Below, one piece after another: positions 38,500-48,379 of a stretch of 64,000 nt of DNA. A program made the position numbers and the translations under genes. The notes under the pieces were generated by a model that saw only the letters and a program-made list of their open reading frames with translations, was not told the DNA's origin and did not search any database. The stretch is taken from NCBI GenBank assembly GCA_016713435.1, contig JADJPD010000003.1, positions 496,001 through 560,000 on the forward strand. Reading direction: 5' to 3'. Position 1 is the stretch's first letter. The number at the start of each line of letters is the position of its first letter. The stretch comes from Gemmatimonadota bacterium. Its GTDB lineage: Bacteria; Gemmatimonadota; Gemmatimonadetes; Gemmatimonadales; GWC2-71-9.

Positions 38500-40590
38500 A
38501 TGGCCATCGCGCTCGTCCCCGAATCGTCGTCGCCCGCGTCGCTGACGCCGCCTGTGGCGCCCTGCGTGCCCTCCACGGCCACGCTCCACGGCGAGGTGCG
38601 CATGGACCCGTACGCCTGGCTCCGCGATCGCGAGAGTCCGGAGGTCCAGGCCCATCTCGCCGCCGAGAACGCGTACACGCGCGCCCTGATGCAGGGGACC
38701 GAGGCCCTGCAGGAGCGGCTCTACCAGGAGATGCTCGGCCGTATCCCCGAGACCGACCTGTCGGTGCCGCACTTCCGCGGCGGCTGGTGGTACTACACCC
38801 GCACCGAGGCCGGCCGCGCGTACCCCCTCCACTGCCGCCGGGCCGGCACGCTCGACGCCCGCGAAGAGGTGTACCTGGACCAGAACCGCCTGGCCGAGGG
38901 GCATGCCTTCCACCAGCTGGTGGCGCAGGAGGTGAGCCCCGATGGCTGGCGCCTCCTCACCCTCGAGGACACCACCGGGGAGCGCGACTTCACCCTCTCC
39001 CTCTGGGACCTCGCCACCGGCGCGCGCCTGGAGCAGCGCGAGCACGTGTGGACGGGCCTCGCCTGGGCGGCGGACAGCCGCACCTACTTCTACATGACCG
39101 CCGACGCCGCCAAGCGCGGTTCCACCGTCTGGCGCCACCACACCGGCACCGCCTTCGCGGACGACGCCTGCGTGTTCCATGAGCCGGACGTCCACTTCGA
39201 CGTGGACCTGCTCAAGAGCCGGAGCGGCCGCTGGATCCTCATCGAGGCCGACAGTTTCTCCTGCTCCGACTGGCGCGTGCTCCCGGCCGACCGTCCCGCG
39301 GAGCCCCCGCGCCTCCTCGCCCCGCGCCGGCCCGGCGTCACCTACGCCGTGGACCATGGCGAGGCGGGCTTCTACATCCTCACCAACGACGGTGCGCTGG
39401 ACTTCCGGGTGCTGCTGGCGCCGGAGGACGGCGCGGACCCCAGCGCCTGGACGGAGTGGCTGCCCGCCCGCGCCGGCGTCTTCGTCGAGGCGCTCGACGT
39501 GTTCCGCGACTTCGTGGTGGTGAGCGAGCGGGTGGGCGGCCTCCGCCAGCTCCACGTCATCCCGCTCGACGGGACCGCGCCCCACCGCGTGACCTTCGGC
39601 GAGCCGGCCTACGGCGTGCTCCCGGTGGGCAACGCCGACTACGAGGCGCGCAGCTACCGCTTCCGCCAGTCGAGCCTGCGCACCCCGCCGGAGGTCATCG
39701 ACTACGACCTGGTGACGCGCCAGCGCACCGTGCAGAAGCGCCACGCCGTGCCCAGCGGCTTCGACCCCGGGGCCTACGAGCTGCTGCGCCTCACCCTCCC
39801 CGCGCGCGACGGCGCCCAGGTCCCCGTCTCCCTGCTCTGCCGCCGCGGCACCCGCCTGGACGGGCGCAACCCGCTCCTCCTCTACGGCTACGGCGCCTAC
39901 GGCGCGAGCCTCGAGCCGGTCTTCAACGTGGCGGTGCTGAGCCTCGTGGACCGGGGCTTCACCTACGCCATCGCGCACGTGCGCGGCGGGCAGGAACTCG
40001 GCCGCCGGTGGTACGATGACGGCAAGCTCGACCGCAAGCGCAACACCTTCACCGACTTCATCGACGTGGCCGAGGGCCTGGTGCGCGCCGGCTGGAGCGC
40101 GCCGGACCGCATGGTGGCCGCCGGGGCGAGCGCCGGCGGGCTCCTCATGGGCGTGGTGGCCAACGAGCGCCCCGACCTCTTCCGCGCGATCCTCGCCGAC
40201 GTGCCCTTCGTGGACGTCATCAACACCCTGCTCGACCCGAGCATCCCCCTCACCGCCCCCGAGTGGGAGCAGTGGGGCGACCCGCGCGACCCCGCCCAGT
40301 ACGCGTACCTGCTGGGCTACTCCCCGTACGACAACGTGCGGGCCCAGGCCTATCCCTGGATGCTGGTGACCACGTCCATCCACGACAGCCAGGTGATGTA
40401 CTGGGAACCGGCCAAGTGGGTGGCCCGCCTCCGCGCCATGAAGACCGACCCCAACCCGCTCCTCTTCCACGTGGGCCAGACCGGCGGACATTGCGGCGCC
40501 TCCGACCGCTACGAGCGCTTGCGCGAACTGGCCTTCCGCGGCGCCTTCCTGATGGCCGCCGTGGGACTCGGCGGGTCCGGCCTCGACTGA
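38500..40590 (+). CDS. ptrB: Oligopeptidase B (S9A prolyl oligopeptidase family)
   Basis: This 696-residue serine peptidase cleaves short peptides, usually after Arg or Lys. An N-terminal beta-propeller (residues 70-400, for example MDPYAWLRDRESPEV at the start and VSPDGWRLLTLEDTTGERDF) caps a C-terminal alpha/beta hydrolase domain. Catalytic Ser is in AAGASAGGLLMG, Asp in TSIHDSQVMYW, and His in GQTGGHCGASDRYE. GGAAGAAG just before ATG 38500 supports this start. No signal peptide is present, so it acts in the cytoplasm. Confidence 0.92.
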   Translation: MAIALVPESSSPASLTPPVAPCVPSTATLHGEVRMDPYAWLRDRESPEVQAHLAAENAYTRALMQGTEALQERLYQEMLGRIPETDLSVPHFRGGWWYYTRTEAGRAYPLHCRRAGTLDAREEVYLDQNRLAEGHAFHQLVAQEVSPDGWRLLTLEDTTGERDFTLSLWDLATGARLEQREHVWTGLAWAADSRTYFYMTADAAKRGSTVWRHHTGTAFADDACVFHEPDVHFDVDLLKSRSGRWILIEADSFSCSDWRVLPADRPAEPPRLLAPRRPGVTYAVDHGEAGFYILTNDGALDFRVLLAPEDGADPSAWTEWLPARAGVFVEALDVFRDFVVVSERVGGLRQLHVIPLDGTAPHRVTFGEPAYGVLPVGNADYEARSYRFRQSSLRTPPEVIDYDLVTRQRTVQKRHAVPSGFDPGAYELLRLTLPARDGAQVPVSLLCRRGTRLDGRNPLLLYGYGAYGASLEPVFNVAVLSLVDRGFTYAIAHVRGGQELGRRWYDDGKLDRKRNTFTDFIDVAEGLVRAGWSAPDRMVAAGASAGGLLMGVVANERPDLFRAILADVPFVDVINTLLDPSIPLTAPEWEQWGDPRDPAQYAYLLGYSPYDNVRAQAYPWMLVTTSIHDSQVMYWEPAKWVARLRAMKTDPNPLLFHVGQTGGHCGASDRYERLRELAFRGAFLMAAVGLGGSGLD

Positions 40591-40692
40591 GCGCCGCGGC
40601 CCGCGGCTGAGGACGACGGTTGCCCCTCGGCGCGGAGGCGCAGGGCCACCGCCCGCCACGCCCGTCCTCCGCCCCCCGGAAGCCCCCCGCCC

Positions 40693-40738
40693 TTGACGCC
40701 CGAAACCAAATGGAGCACTATAGCGTCTAGGCATAGAC
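40693..40738 (+). promoter_or_regulatory. padR promoter and GTCTA-TAGAC operator
   Basis: TTGACG (40693-40698) and CACTAT (40716-40721) are 17 nt apart. GTCTAGGCATAGAC (40725-40738) is an inverted repeat (GTCTA/TAGAC) at the expected start site, followed by a further TCTAGGTATC. PadR regulators bind such AT-containing palindromes and repress their own gene, so this is a good autoregulation site. Confidence 0.65.
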
Positions 40739-40770
40739 TTCTAGGTATCTCCCCGCACCCGGAGACCGGG

Positions 40771-41115
40771 ATGGCCAAGGCGCGCGCCGATGTCCTGCAG
40801 GGCACCCTCACCCTGCTCGTGCTCCAGACCCTGGCCCACGAGCGGCTGCACGGCTACGGCATCACCACCCACATCCAGCGCACCTCGCGTGACCTGCTCC
40901 GGGTGGAGGAGGGCTCGCTTTATCCCGTCCTCCACCGGATGGAGGAGGATGGCCTGATCCGCTCGGAGTGGGGCACCACCGACACCAACCGCCGCGCCCG
41001 GTTCTACTCCCTCACGGCCGTGGGCCGCAAGCAGCTCGCCGCGGAGCAGGCCAGCTGGCAGCGGCTCACCACGGGCGTGGCCCACGTGCTGCGCTTCGCA
41101 CCCCAGGGGGCCTGA
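40771..41115 (+). CDS. PadR-family regulator of the ADOP permease
   Basis: This 114-residue winged-helix protein has ADVLQGTLTLLVLQTLAHERLHGYGI, LLRVEEGSLYPVLHRMEEDGLI and the wing DTNRRARFYSLTAVGRKQL, all typical of PadR. I start at ATG 40771, which has GGAG upstream; longer frames include promoter DNA. The ADOP gene begins 1 nt after its stop, so the two form one unit. Confidence 0.92.
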   Translation: MAKARADVLQGTLTLLVLQTLAHERLHGYGITTHIQRTSRDLLRVEEGSLYPVLHRMEEDGLIRSEWGTTDTNRRARFYSLTAVGRKQLAAEQASWQRLTTGVAHVLRFAPQGA

Positions 41116-41116
41116 C

Positions 41117-43744
41117 ATGTCGCTCTTCTCCCGGCTCCGCGACACCCTCTTCCGCCGGGACCGCCTGGCCCGGGAGCTGGCCGAGGAGATGGCCTTCCAC
41201 CGGGACATGCGCGCGCGGGACAATGTGGCCGCGGGCATGCCTGCCGAGGACGCCGCCGCCGACGCGGCGCGACGCTTCGGCCATGGCGGCCGCCTCCACG
41301 AGGCCGCGCGCGACGTGCACGTCATCGCCTGGCTCGATGCGCTGGTGCGGGAGGCGGGGCAGGCGTGGCGCGGCCTCGCACGGCGCCCCGGACTGGTGAT
41401 CACGGCCGTGCTCTCCCTGGCCATCGGCATTGGCGCCACGAGCGCCATCTTCAGCGTGGTGGATGCCGTGCTGCTCCGGCCGCTCCCGCTCCCCGACGCC
41501 GACGCGACGGTGCTGCTGCGCGAGTTCCGCGGCGGCGGGGCCATGGGCGGCAACGCGGCGCGCTTCCGCGACTGGCAGCAGGACCTCCGCGGGGTGGAAG
41601 ACCTCTCCGGCTGGTACGGTGAGTCGGTGACGCTCCAGGACCAGGGCCAGCCGAAGCGCTTCGCGATGCTGCGCACCTTCGGCCCCGCGCTCCGGCTCCT
41701 CGGCGCCGGCGTGGCGGCGGGCCGGACCTTCAGCGACGAGGAAGAGCGCGGCGCCGGCGCACCCGTGGTGCTGATGAGCCACGGCCTCTGGCAGCGCCGC
41801 TACGGCGGCGACGCCGCCGTGGTGGGCCGCACGCTCACGCTCGGCGGCACCAGTTACACCGTCATCGGCGTCCTTGCGCGCGAGTTCGGCTATCCCGAGG
41901 GGCAGGACTTCGTGAGCCCGGCCCCCGCCGGATTCCAGGAAGGCGGCCGGCGCGGCGGCAACTACTTCACCATGGCCGGCCGCCTCGCCGCGGGCACCTC
42001 GCTCGCGGCCGCCGGGCAGGAAGTGGCGGCCATCGCGAGGCGGTTCGGGGAGCGGTACCCGGACACCGATGCCGGCATCACTGCCACGGTGACGCCGCTG
42101 CAGGAGGTGGAGACGGCCGAGGCGCGCACCCCGCTGCTGGCGCTGCTGGCGGCGGTGGGACTCGTGCTGGTGATCGCGTGCGTCAACATCGCGGGGCTCC
42201 TGCTCACCCGCGCGGCGGAGAGGCGCCACGAGGCCGCCATCCGGGTGGCCCTCGGTGCGGGGCGGGCGAGCCTCCTCCGCCTCTACCTCCTCGAGAGCGG
42301 GTGGCTGGCCCTCCTGGGCGGGATGGGCGGACTGCTGGTGGCGTGGCTCGGGCTGCCGCTGCTGCGGCGGCTCCTGCCCCCCGAGCTGCCCCAGCTGGGG
42401 CGCGTCGCGCTCGACTGGCGGGTGGCGCTCTTCGCGCTGGCGGTGAGCGTGGGCGCCGGGCTGCTGGTGGCACTCGCGCCGGCGTGGCTCGCGGCTCGCC
42501 AGCCCTCCTTCGGCGCGCTCCGCGATGGGGGCCGCACCGTCACCGGCAGCCGGCGCGTCGGCCAGCGGCTGCTGGTGGTGGTGCAGGTGGCGCTGTCCAT
42601 GATGCTGCTGGTGGGCGCGGGCCTCTTCGCCCGGAGCCTGTGGGCGATGCGCCAGGTGCCGGTCGGCGTCCAGCCGGAGCAGGTGCTGGCGGTGCGGCTC
42701 CAGTTCCCCTGGGACACCGACCAGCGGCAGCTCCACGCGTTCTATCGCCGCGCCCTGGCCGAGTTGCGCGAGGTACCCGGCGTGCAGGCGGCGGGCCTCG
42801 CCGACCGGCTGCCGCTCGACGGTGGCAGCCAGAGCCGACCGCTCCGCCTCGAGAATCCGGCGGCGGGCCCCGGCGCGCCGAGGCGGGACGAGTCGATCTC
42901 GCTCCGCGCGGTGAGCGAGGACTACTTCGCCACGGTGTCGGCGCCGCTCCGGGCCGGCCGCGCATGGCGCGACGACCAGGTGGTGGCCGGCTATCACGAG
43001 GTGGTGGTGAACGAGGCGTTCGCACGGCAGTACCTCCCTGCCGGCGGCGCCCTCGGCGCACGGCTCACCTTCGACGTGGAGCCGAAGCCGGGCGAGTTCG
43101 TGCAGTACTTCGAGGTGGTAGGCGTGGTGGCCGACATCCGGCCCGAGCTCTCGCCGGCACCGGCGCCGCCCGAGGTCTACCTGTCGTACCTGCACACGTA
43201 TTGGCCGCTCGCGTCCTTCGCCCTCCGGGTGCATGGCGAGCCCGCGGCCATGGCGGCGGCGGTGCGGGAGGCGTTCCGGCGCGTGGATCCCGGCCTGGTG
43301 GTGGACCGGGTGGCGCCGCTCACCAGTGAGCTGGCGCGCCCCGGCGCGGCGTCACGGGTGCGCACCGGCCTCATCGGGGCCTTCGCGCTCGCGGCGCTGT
43401 GCCTGGCGGCACTCGGCCTGTACGGCGTGCTCGCCAGTGACGTGGCGCAGCGCCGCCAGGAGATCGGCGTGCGCCTGGCGCTCGGGGCCGACCCCGGCCA
43501 GGTACGGCGCATGGTGGTGGGACGCGGCCTGCGGGTCACGCTGGCGGGGCTCGCCGTCGGCACGCTGGGCGCGCTGGTGCTCGGCCGCGTGGTGGCGAGC
43601 CTCCTCTTCGGCGTCCGCGCCACCGACCTCGCCGCCTTCGCGGGCGCCGGCCTCACCCTCCTCGCGGTGGCCGTCCTGGCCAGCTACCTCCCCGCGCGCC
43701 GCGCCGCCGGCGTGGAGCCGGCGGTGGTGCTGCGGCGCGAGTGA
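41117..43744 (+). CDS. ADOP-type MacB-like FtsX permease
   Basis: This 875-residue protein has the architecture of the acidobacterial duplicated orphan permeases. An N-terminal cytoplasmic segment (LARELAEEMAFHRDMRARDN) comes first, then two copies of a MacB periplasmic domain with FtsX helices (ITAVLSLAIGIGATSAIFSVVDAVLLRPLPL; AVGLVLVIACVNIAGLLL; and near the end LCLAALGLYGVLASDVAQRRQEIGVRLALGA). No ABC ATPase is beside it, as usual for this family. The natural role is unknown; PadR control suggests a response to a small molecule. Confidence 0.93.
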   Translation: MSLFSRLRDTLFRRDRLARELAEEMAFHRDMRARDNVAAGMPAEDAAADAARRFGHGGRLHEAARDVHVIAWLDALVREAGQAWRGLARRPGLVITAVLSLAIGIGATSAIFSVVDAVLLRPLPLPDADATVLLREFRGGGAMGGNAARFRDWQQDLRGVEDLSGWYGESVTLQDQGQPKRFAMLRTFGPALRLLGAGVAAGRTFSDEEERGAGAPVVLMSHGLWQRRYGGDAAVVGRTLTLGGTSYTVIGVLAREFGYPEGQDFVSPAPAGFQEGGRRGGNYFTMAGRLAAGTSLAAAGQEVAAIARRFGERYPDTDAGITATVTPLQEVETAEARTPLLALLAAVGLVLVIACVNIAGLLLTRAAERRHEAAIRVALGAGRASLLRLYLLESGWLALLGGMGGLLVAWLGLPLLRRLLPPELPQLGRVALDWRVALFALAVSVGAGLLVALAPAWLAARQPSFGALRDGGRTVTGSRRVGQRLLVVVQVALSMMLLVGAGLFARSLWAMRQVPVGVQPEQVLAVRLQFPWDTDQRQLHAFYRRALAELREVPGVQAAGLADRLPLDGGSQSRPLRLENPAAGPGAPRRDESISLRAVSEDYFATVSAPLRAGRAWRDDQVVAGYHEVVVNEAFARQYLPAGGALGARLTFDVEPKPGEFVQYFEVVGVVADIRPELSPAPAPPEVYLSYLHTYWPLASFALRVHGEPAAMAAAVREAFRRVDPGLVVDRVAPLTSELARPGAASRVRTGLIGAFALAALCLAALGLYGVLASDVAQRRQEIGVRLALGADPGQVRRMVVGRGLRVTLAGLAVGTLGALVLGRVVASLLFGVRATDLAAFAGAGLTLLAVAVLASYLPARRAAGVEPAVVLRRE

Positions 43745-44027
43745 GGGTCTGGCGCGGCTCGCACCGCGGAGACGCGGCGGGCCCGCAGAGGCGGGAGTGC
43801 ACCAGAACAGCGGGGGCTCACCGAAGGGTGACTCTGGGGAGCGCTCCGCATGGGATGGGTCGTCGGCTCCGGGTCCGGCACCCAGACCCCACCCGTACCC
43901 CACGAGCCACCCCCCCGATCACCTACCCGCGGCCCCCGCGCCTCGCGCCCTGCGGGAATCACCGTAGTCCCCCGCCGCTTCCCCGAGCGCGTCCCTGCGG
44001 TCAACGGCTGAACCGCGTGTCGCGGCC

Positions 44028-44612
44028 TCACCCACGTGCCCGCGGCAGCACCTCCGCCAGCCCCGGCCGCGACTTCCACTCGGGCTCCGGCGGCACGCAC
44101 CCCGCCCGCGGCACGTAGGGCGACGCCTCCACGAGCGCGTAGCGCGGCAGGTAGCGCGGGCAGTTGCCGAAGATGGCCTCGGCCTCGACGCGCACGAGGA
44201 GGAAGGCGCCGGGGAACTCGCGCTGGCGCGGATCGCCGCGGAGGAGGGTGGCGGTGCCGTTCACGCGCAGCCGCTTGCCCGCCTCGAAGTCGCAGAAGAG
44301 CAGGCCCGCCTTGCCCGTGGCCGCGACGTTGCCGGTGGAGAGGAACATCCCGTTGCCATCGTAGCACGGGAACAGCAGCTCCCGCTCGCCGGTCACCCGC
44401 ACGAAGCCGGGGTCGCCGCCCTTGAACGAGCACTGGGGCTGGCCGGCCGCGTCCACCGTGGCCAGGAAGAAGTGCCGCTGGCGCTGGATGAACTCGGCGT
44501 CGCCCGGCGTGAAGGCCTGGTGGACGATCATCTGCTCCAGCCGATCGGCCAGGCGGCGGCTGTCGAACTCGTCCTGCAAGGCTCGGGCGGCGGGGGGATA
44601 GAACGCAGGCAT
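44028..44612 (-). CDS. Pyridoxamine 5'-phosphate oxidase-family FMN protein
   Basis: This 194-residue protein has the split-barrel flavin fold. Key parts are FIQRQRHFFLATVDAAGQPQCSFKGG at residues 40-65, LLFPCYDGNGMFLSTGNVA, and GKAGLLFCDFEAGKRLRVNGTATL. These match the PPOX-like family with a PxCSFKGG segment (general stress or F420/FMN binding type), not PdxH itself. It ends with a C-terminal SPYVPRAGCVPPEPEWKSRP tail. It is the downstream partner of the MBL-fold gene. The gap 43745-44027 before it, on the ADOP side, holds only weak family C-like sequence. Confidence 0.8.
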   Translation of the reverse strand: MPAFYPPAARALQDEFDSRRLADRLEQMIVHQAFTPGDAEFIQRQRHFFLATVDAAGQPQCSFKGGDPGFVRVTGERELLFPCYDGNGMFLSTGNVAATGKAGLLFCDFEAGKRLRVNGTATLLRGDPRQREFPGAFLLVRVEAEAIFGNCPRYLPRYALVEASPYVPRAGCVPPEPEWKSRPGLAEVLPRARG

Positions 44613-44640
44613 CGGGCCTCGCGGGGAGGGGTGGCCCAAC

Positions 44641-45649
44641 CTAGGACCCGGTCCCCTCCCCGGCAAGCAATCGCGTCTCGCCGTGCTGGAGGAGCCAGAG
44701 CCGGTCCTCGGGCAGGCCGGCGGCGCGCCAGGCGTCGCGGGTCCGGCGCGGCGGCTCGTCCATCGGCTCGTCGGTGAGCTTGAAGGTGCCCCAGTGGATG
44801 GGCACCATCCGCGGGGTCGTGTCGCCCGCCACGTCCAGGGCGGCCTGCACGCCCTCCTCGGGATCCATGTGCACGGGGCGCATGAACCAGCGCGGATCGT
44901 ACGCGCCCGTCGGCACCAGCAGGAGGTCCGGGGCGCCGAGGCGGGCGCCGATCTCGCGGAAGCCGGCGAAGTAGCCGGAGTCGCCCGCAAACCAGGCGGC
45001 CCGGCCGCCGGCCCGCAGGTGGAAGCCGCCCCAGAGCGCGCGGTCGCGGTCGTGCAGGCCCCGCGCGCTGAAGTGCTGGGCGGGCGTGCAGGTCACGCGC
45101 GCGCCGCCCGCCAGCTCCATGCCATCCCACCAGTCCATCTCGTGCACCAGCGTGGCGCCGAGGCGCCGGAGCAGCGCGCCGTTGGCGAGCGGGGTGCACC
45201 AGGTGGCGTGCGGGAAGCGGCGCGCCAGCGCCTTCACGGTGGGTGCATCGAGGTGGTCGTAGTGATTGTGCGAGATCAGGACCAGGTGAATCTCGGGCAG
45301 CCCCGCCACCTCCACCGGCGCCGGCACCCAGCGCCCGAGCCTCGGCATCGGGATCGGCGAGGCGTAGTGCGTGAGGATCGGGTCGGTGAGGGCGGTGAGC
45401 CCCCCGAACTCGAGCACCGCGCTCGAATGCCCCAGCCACGTCACCGCCACGTCGCCGGGTCGCGCGGGCTGCCCGAAAGACCGGCGCGGTGCGCGGGAAG
45501 GCGTCCGGGGGTGGGTCGGGGCGCTCGCGCCGGGTGCGTTCGCGCTCGCGGAACCAGCGCACCAGCTCGCCCAGCGCGCGGGGGCGGCCGGCGGGGTCGG
45601 GGTTCTGGAAGCCGCCGCCGGGGCGGTGGTGGGCGGGGCGCAGGCTCAT
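44641..45649 (-). CDS. MBL-fold metallo-hydrolase (UlaG/NAPE-PLD-like, frameshift)
   Basis: This metallo-beta-lactamase-fold hydrolase has about 335 residues. The N-terminus (MSLRPAHHRPGGGFQNPDP, LVRWFRERERTRRER) reads from 45649. One extra base in the CCC at about 45472-45474 shifts the frame, after which VTWLGHSSAVLEFGGLTALTDPI follows. Metal ligands: SHNHYDHLD (HxHxDH type), a His in TCTPAQHFSARG, Asp in FAGDSGYF, and His in VPIHWGTF. The sequence resembles NAPE-phospholipase D-like or UlaG-like hydrolases. Its start lies 46 nt from the divergent regulator gene. Confidence 0.85.
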
Positions 45650-45679
45650 TGGGCGGGGAGTCTAATGGGGGTGGGAGGA

Positions 45680-45718
45680 TTGACAGGACCCCCCAATGAC
45701 ATTTGATTATCCGGATAA
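45680..45718 (+). promoter_or_regulatory. Promoter region with TTATCCGGATAA operator
   Basis: TTGACA (45680-45685) is followed 19 nt later by GATTAT (45705-45710). The perfect 12-bp palindrome TTATCCGGATAA (45707-45718) overlaps the -10. The region also covers the annotated ATG at 45696, so if this promoter is used the true start must lie further in, for example the TTG at 45729. The palindrome is a good candidate binding site for the ArsR-type protein encoded here. Confidence 0.5.
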
Positions 45719-46673
45719 CAGGATAGACTTGGAGCCGCCCCTGACCGTCCCGATCGTCACCCGCCTGCAGGCCCTGGCGGATGCCACCCGCAACCGCCTG
45801 CTGCTCGTCCTCGAGCGGCAGGAGCTCACCGTGGGCGAGCTCTGCGCGGTGCTGCAGCTGCCACAGAGCACCGTGAGCCGTCATCTCAAGGTGCTGGCGG
45901 ACGATAACTGGGTGACGTCCCGGGCCGACGGCGCCAGCCGGCTCTACCGGATGCCGCTCACGGACCTCGAGCCGGACGCGAAGCGGCTGTGGCAGGTGGT
46001 GCGGGAACAGGCAGGGGCCGCGCCGGGCGCGCTGCGGGATGCCGAGCGGCTCCGCGGTGTGCTGGCCGAGCGGCGGGCTCGCTCGGAGGCGTTTTTCGAC
46101 ACGGCGGCGGGCCAGTGGGACCGGCTCCGCCTGGAGCTCTTCGGGGCGCGGACGGAGGTGCTGCCGCTCTTCGGGCTGCTCGAGCCCACGTGGCTGGTGG
46201 CGGACCTGGGGTGCGGCACGGGGCAGCTCACCCAGTCGCTCGCGGCGTTTGCGGGGCGGGTGATCGGCGTGGATGCGTCGCCCGCCATGCTGCGCTCGGC
46301 CAAGGCGCGGCTCGGCGGGCTGGCCAACGTGGAGCTGCGTCGCGGCGAGCTCGAGGCGCTGCCCATCGAGGACGGCACCCTCGACGTGGCGTTCCTGGTG
46401 CTGGTGCTGCCGTATCTCGCCGACCCGGTGCCGGTGATCGCGGAGGCCACGCGGGCCCTCAAGCCCGGCGGGCGGCTCCTGATCACCGACCTGATGCCGC
46501 ACGAGCGCGCCGAGTACCGGCAGACGCTGGGTCACCTGCGGCAGGGCGTGAGCGAGGCGCAGGTGCAGGAGTGGCTCGCGGCCGGCGGGCTCACGCAGGT
46601 GCGCTACGCCGCGCTCCCGCCCGAGGCGGACGCCACGGGCCCGATGCTGTTCACTGCCAGGGGAACCAAGTAG
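45696..46673 (+). CDS. ArsR regulator fused to SAM-methyltransferase domain (SahR-like)
   Basis: This is a 325-residue fusion. Residues 20-90 are an ArsR winged helix: LQALADATRNRLLLVLERQE, LPQSTVSRHLKVLADDNWV. Residues 130-320 are a class I methyltransferase with motif I VADLGCGTGQLTQSLA, VIGVDASPAML and LKPGGRLLITDL. SahR regulators have this architecture and sense S-adenosylhomocysteine. The next gene is ahcY, the SAH-degrading enzyme, which supports that role. No metal-site cysteines of classical ArsR are visible. The start is uncertain: ATG 45696 overlaps the promoter, and TTG 45729 would begin at LEPPLTVP. Confidence 0.85.
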   Translation: MTFDYPDNRIDLEPPLTVPIVTRLQALADATRNRLLLVLERQELTVGELCAVLQLPQSTVSRHLKVLADDNWVTSRADGASRLYRMPLTDLEPDAKRLWQVVREQAGAAPGALRDAERLRGVLAERRARSEAFFDTAAGQWDRLRLELFGARTEVLPLFGLLEPTWLVADLGCGTGQLTQSLAAFAGRVIGVDASPAMLRSAKARLGGLANVELRRGELEALPIEDGTLDVAFLVLVLPYLADPVPVIAEATRALKPGGRLLITDLMPHERAEYRQTLGHLRQGVSEAQVQEWLAAGGLTQVRYAALPPEADATGPMLFTARGTK

Positions 46674-46730
46674 CCCGCCACGGCGGGCGATGCATTGCAG
46701 AGAACCGATCACTCAACCGAGGACACGCGC

Positions 46731-48248
<1,518 letters not shown>

Positions 48249-48286
48249 CAGTTCAGGCTCCGCGCCTCTGTTCCCGCAGAGGCGCG

Positions 48287-48345
48287 GAGACGCGGATGGC
48301 CGCAGAGGAGAACATCAGTTCTTCCTCTGCGGCCCTCCGCGTCTC
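48287..48345. terminator. ahcY terminator made of a family C inverted repeat
   Basis: A 23-bp stem with one mismatch (48287-48309 with 48323-48345) and a 13-nt loop lies 38 nt after the ahcY stop. The arm sequence (GAGACGCGG, GCCGCAGAGGA) is that of family C. It sits between convergent genes and could end transcription from both sides. Confidence 0.75.
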
Positions 48346-48379
48346 TGGCCTCCCGCGGTGAAGGGGCGCTGAGGTTCGC

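Noticed and set aside
46674..46730. SAH riboswitch before ahcY
   Set aside because: The 57-nt leader is too short and lacks the conserved SAH motif. Only a small CCCGCC/GGCGGG hairpin is present.
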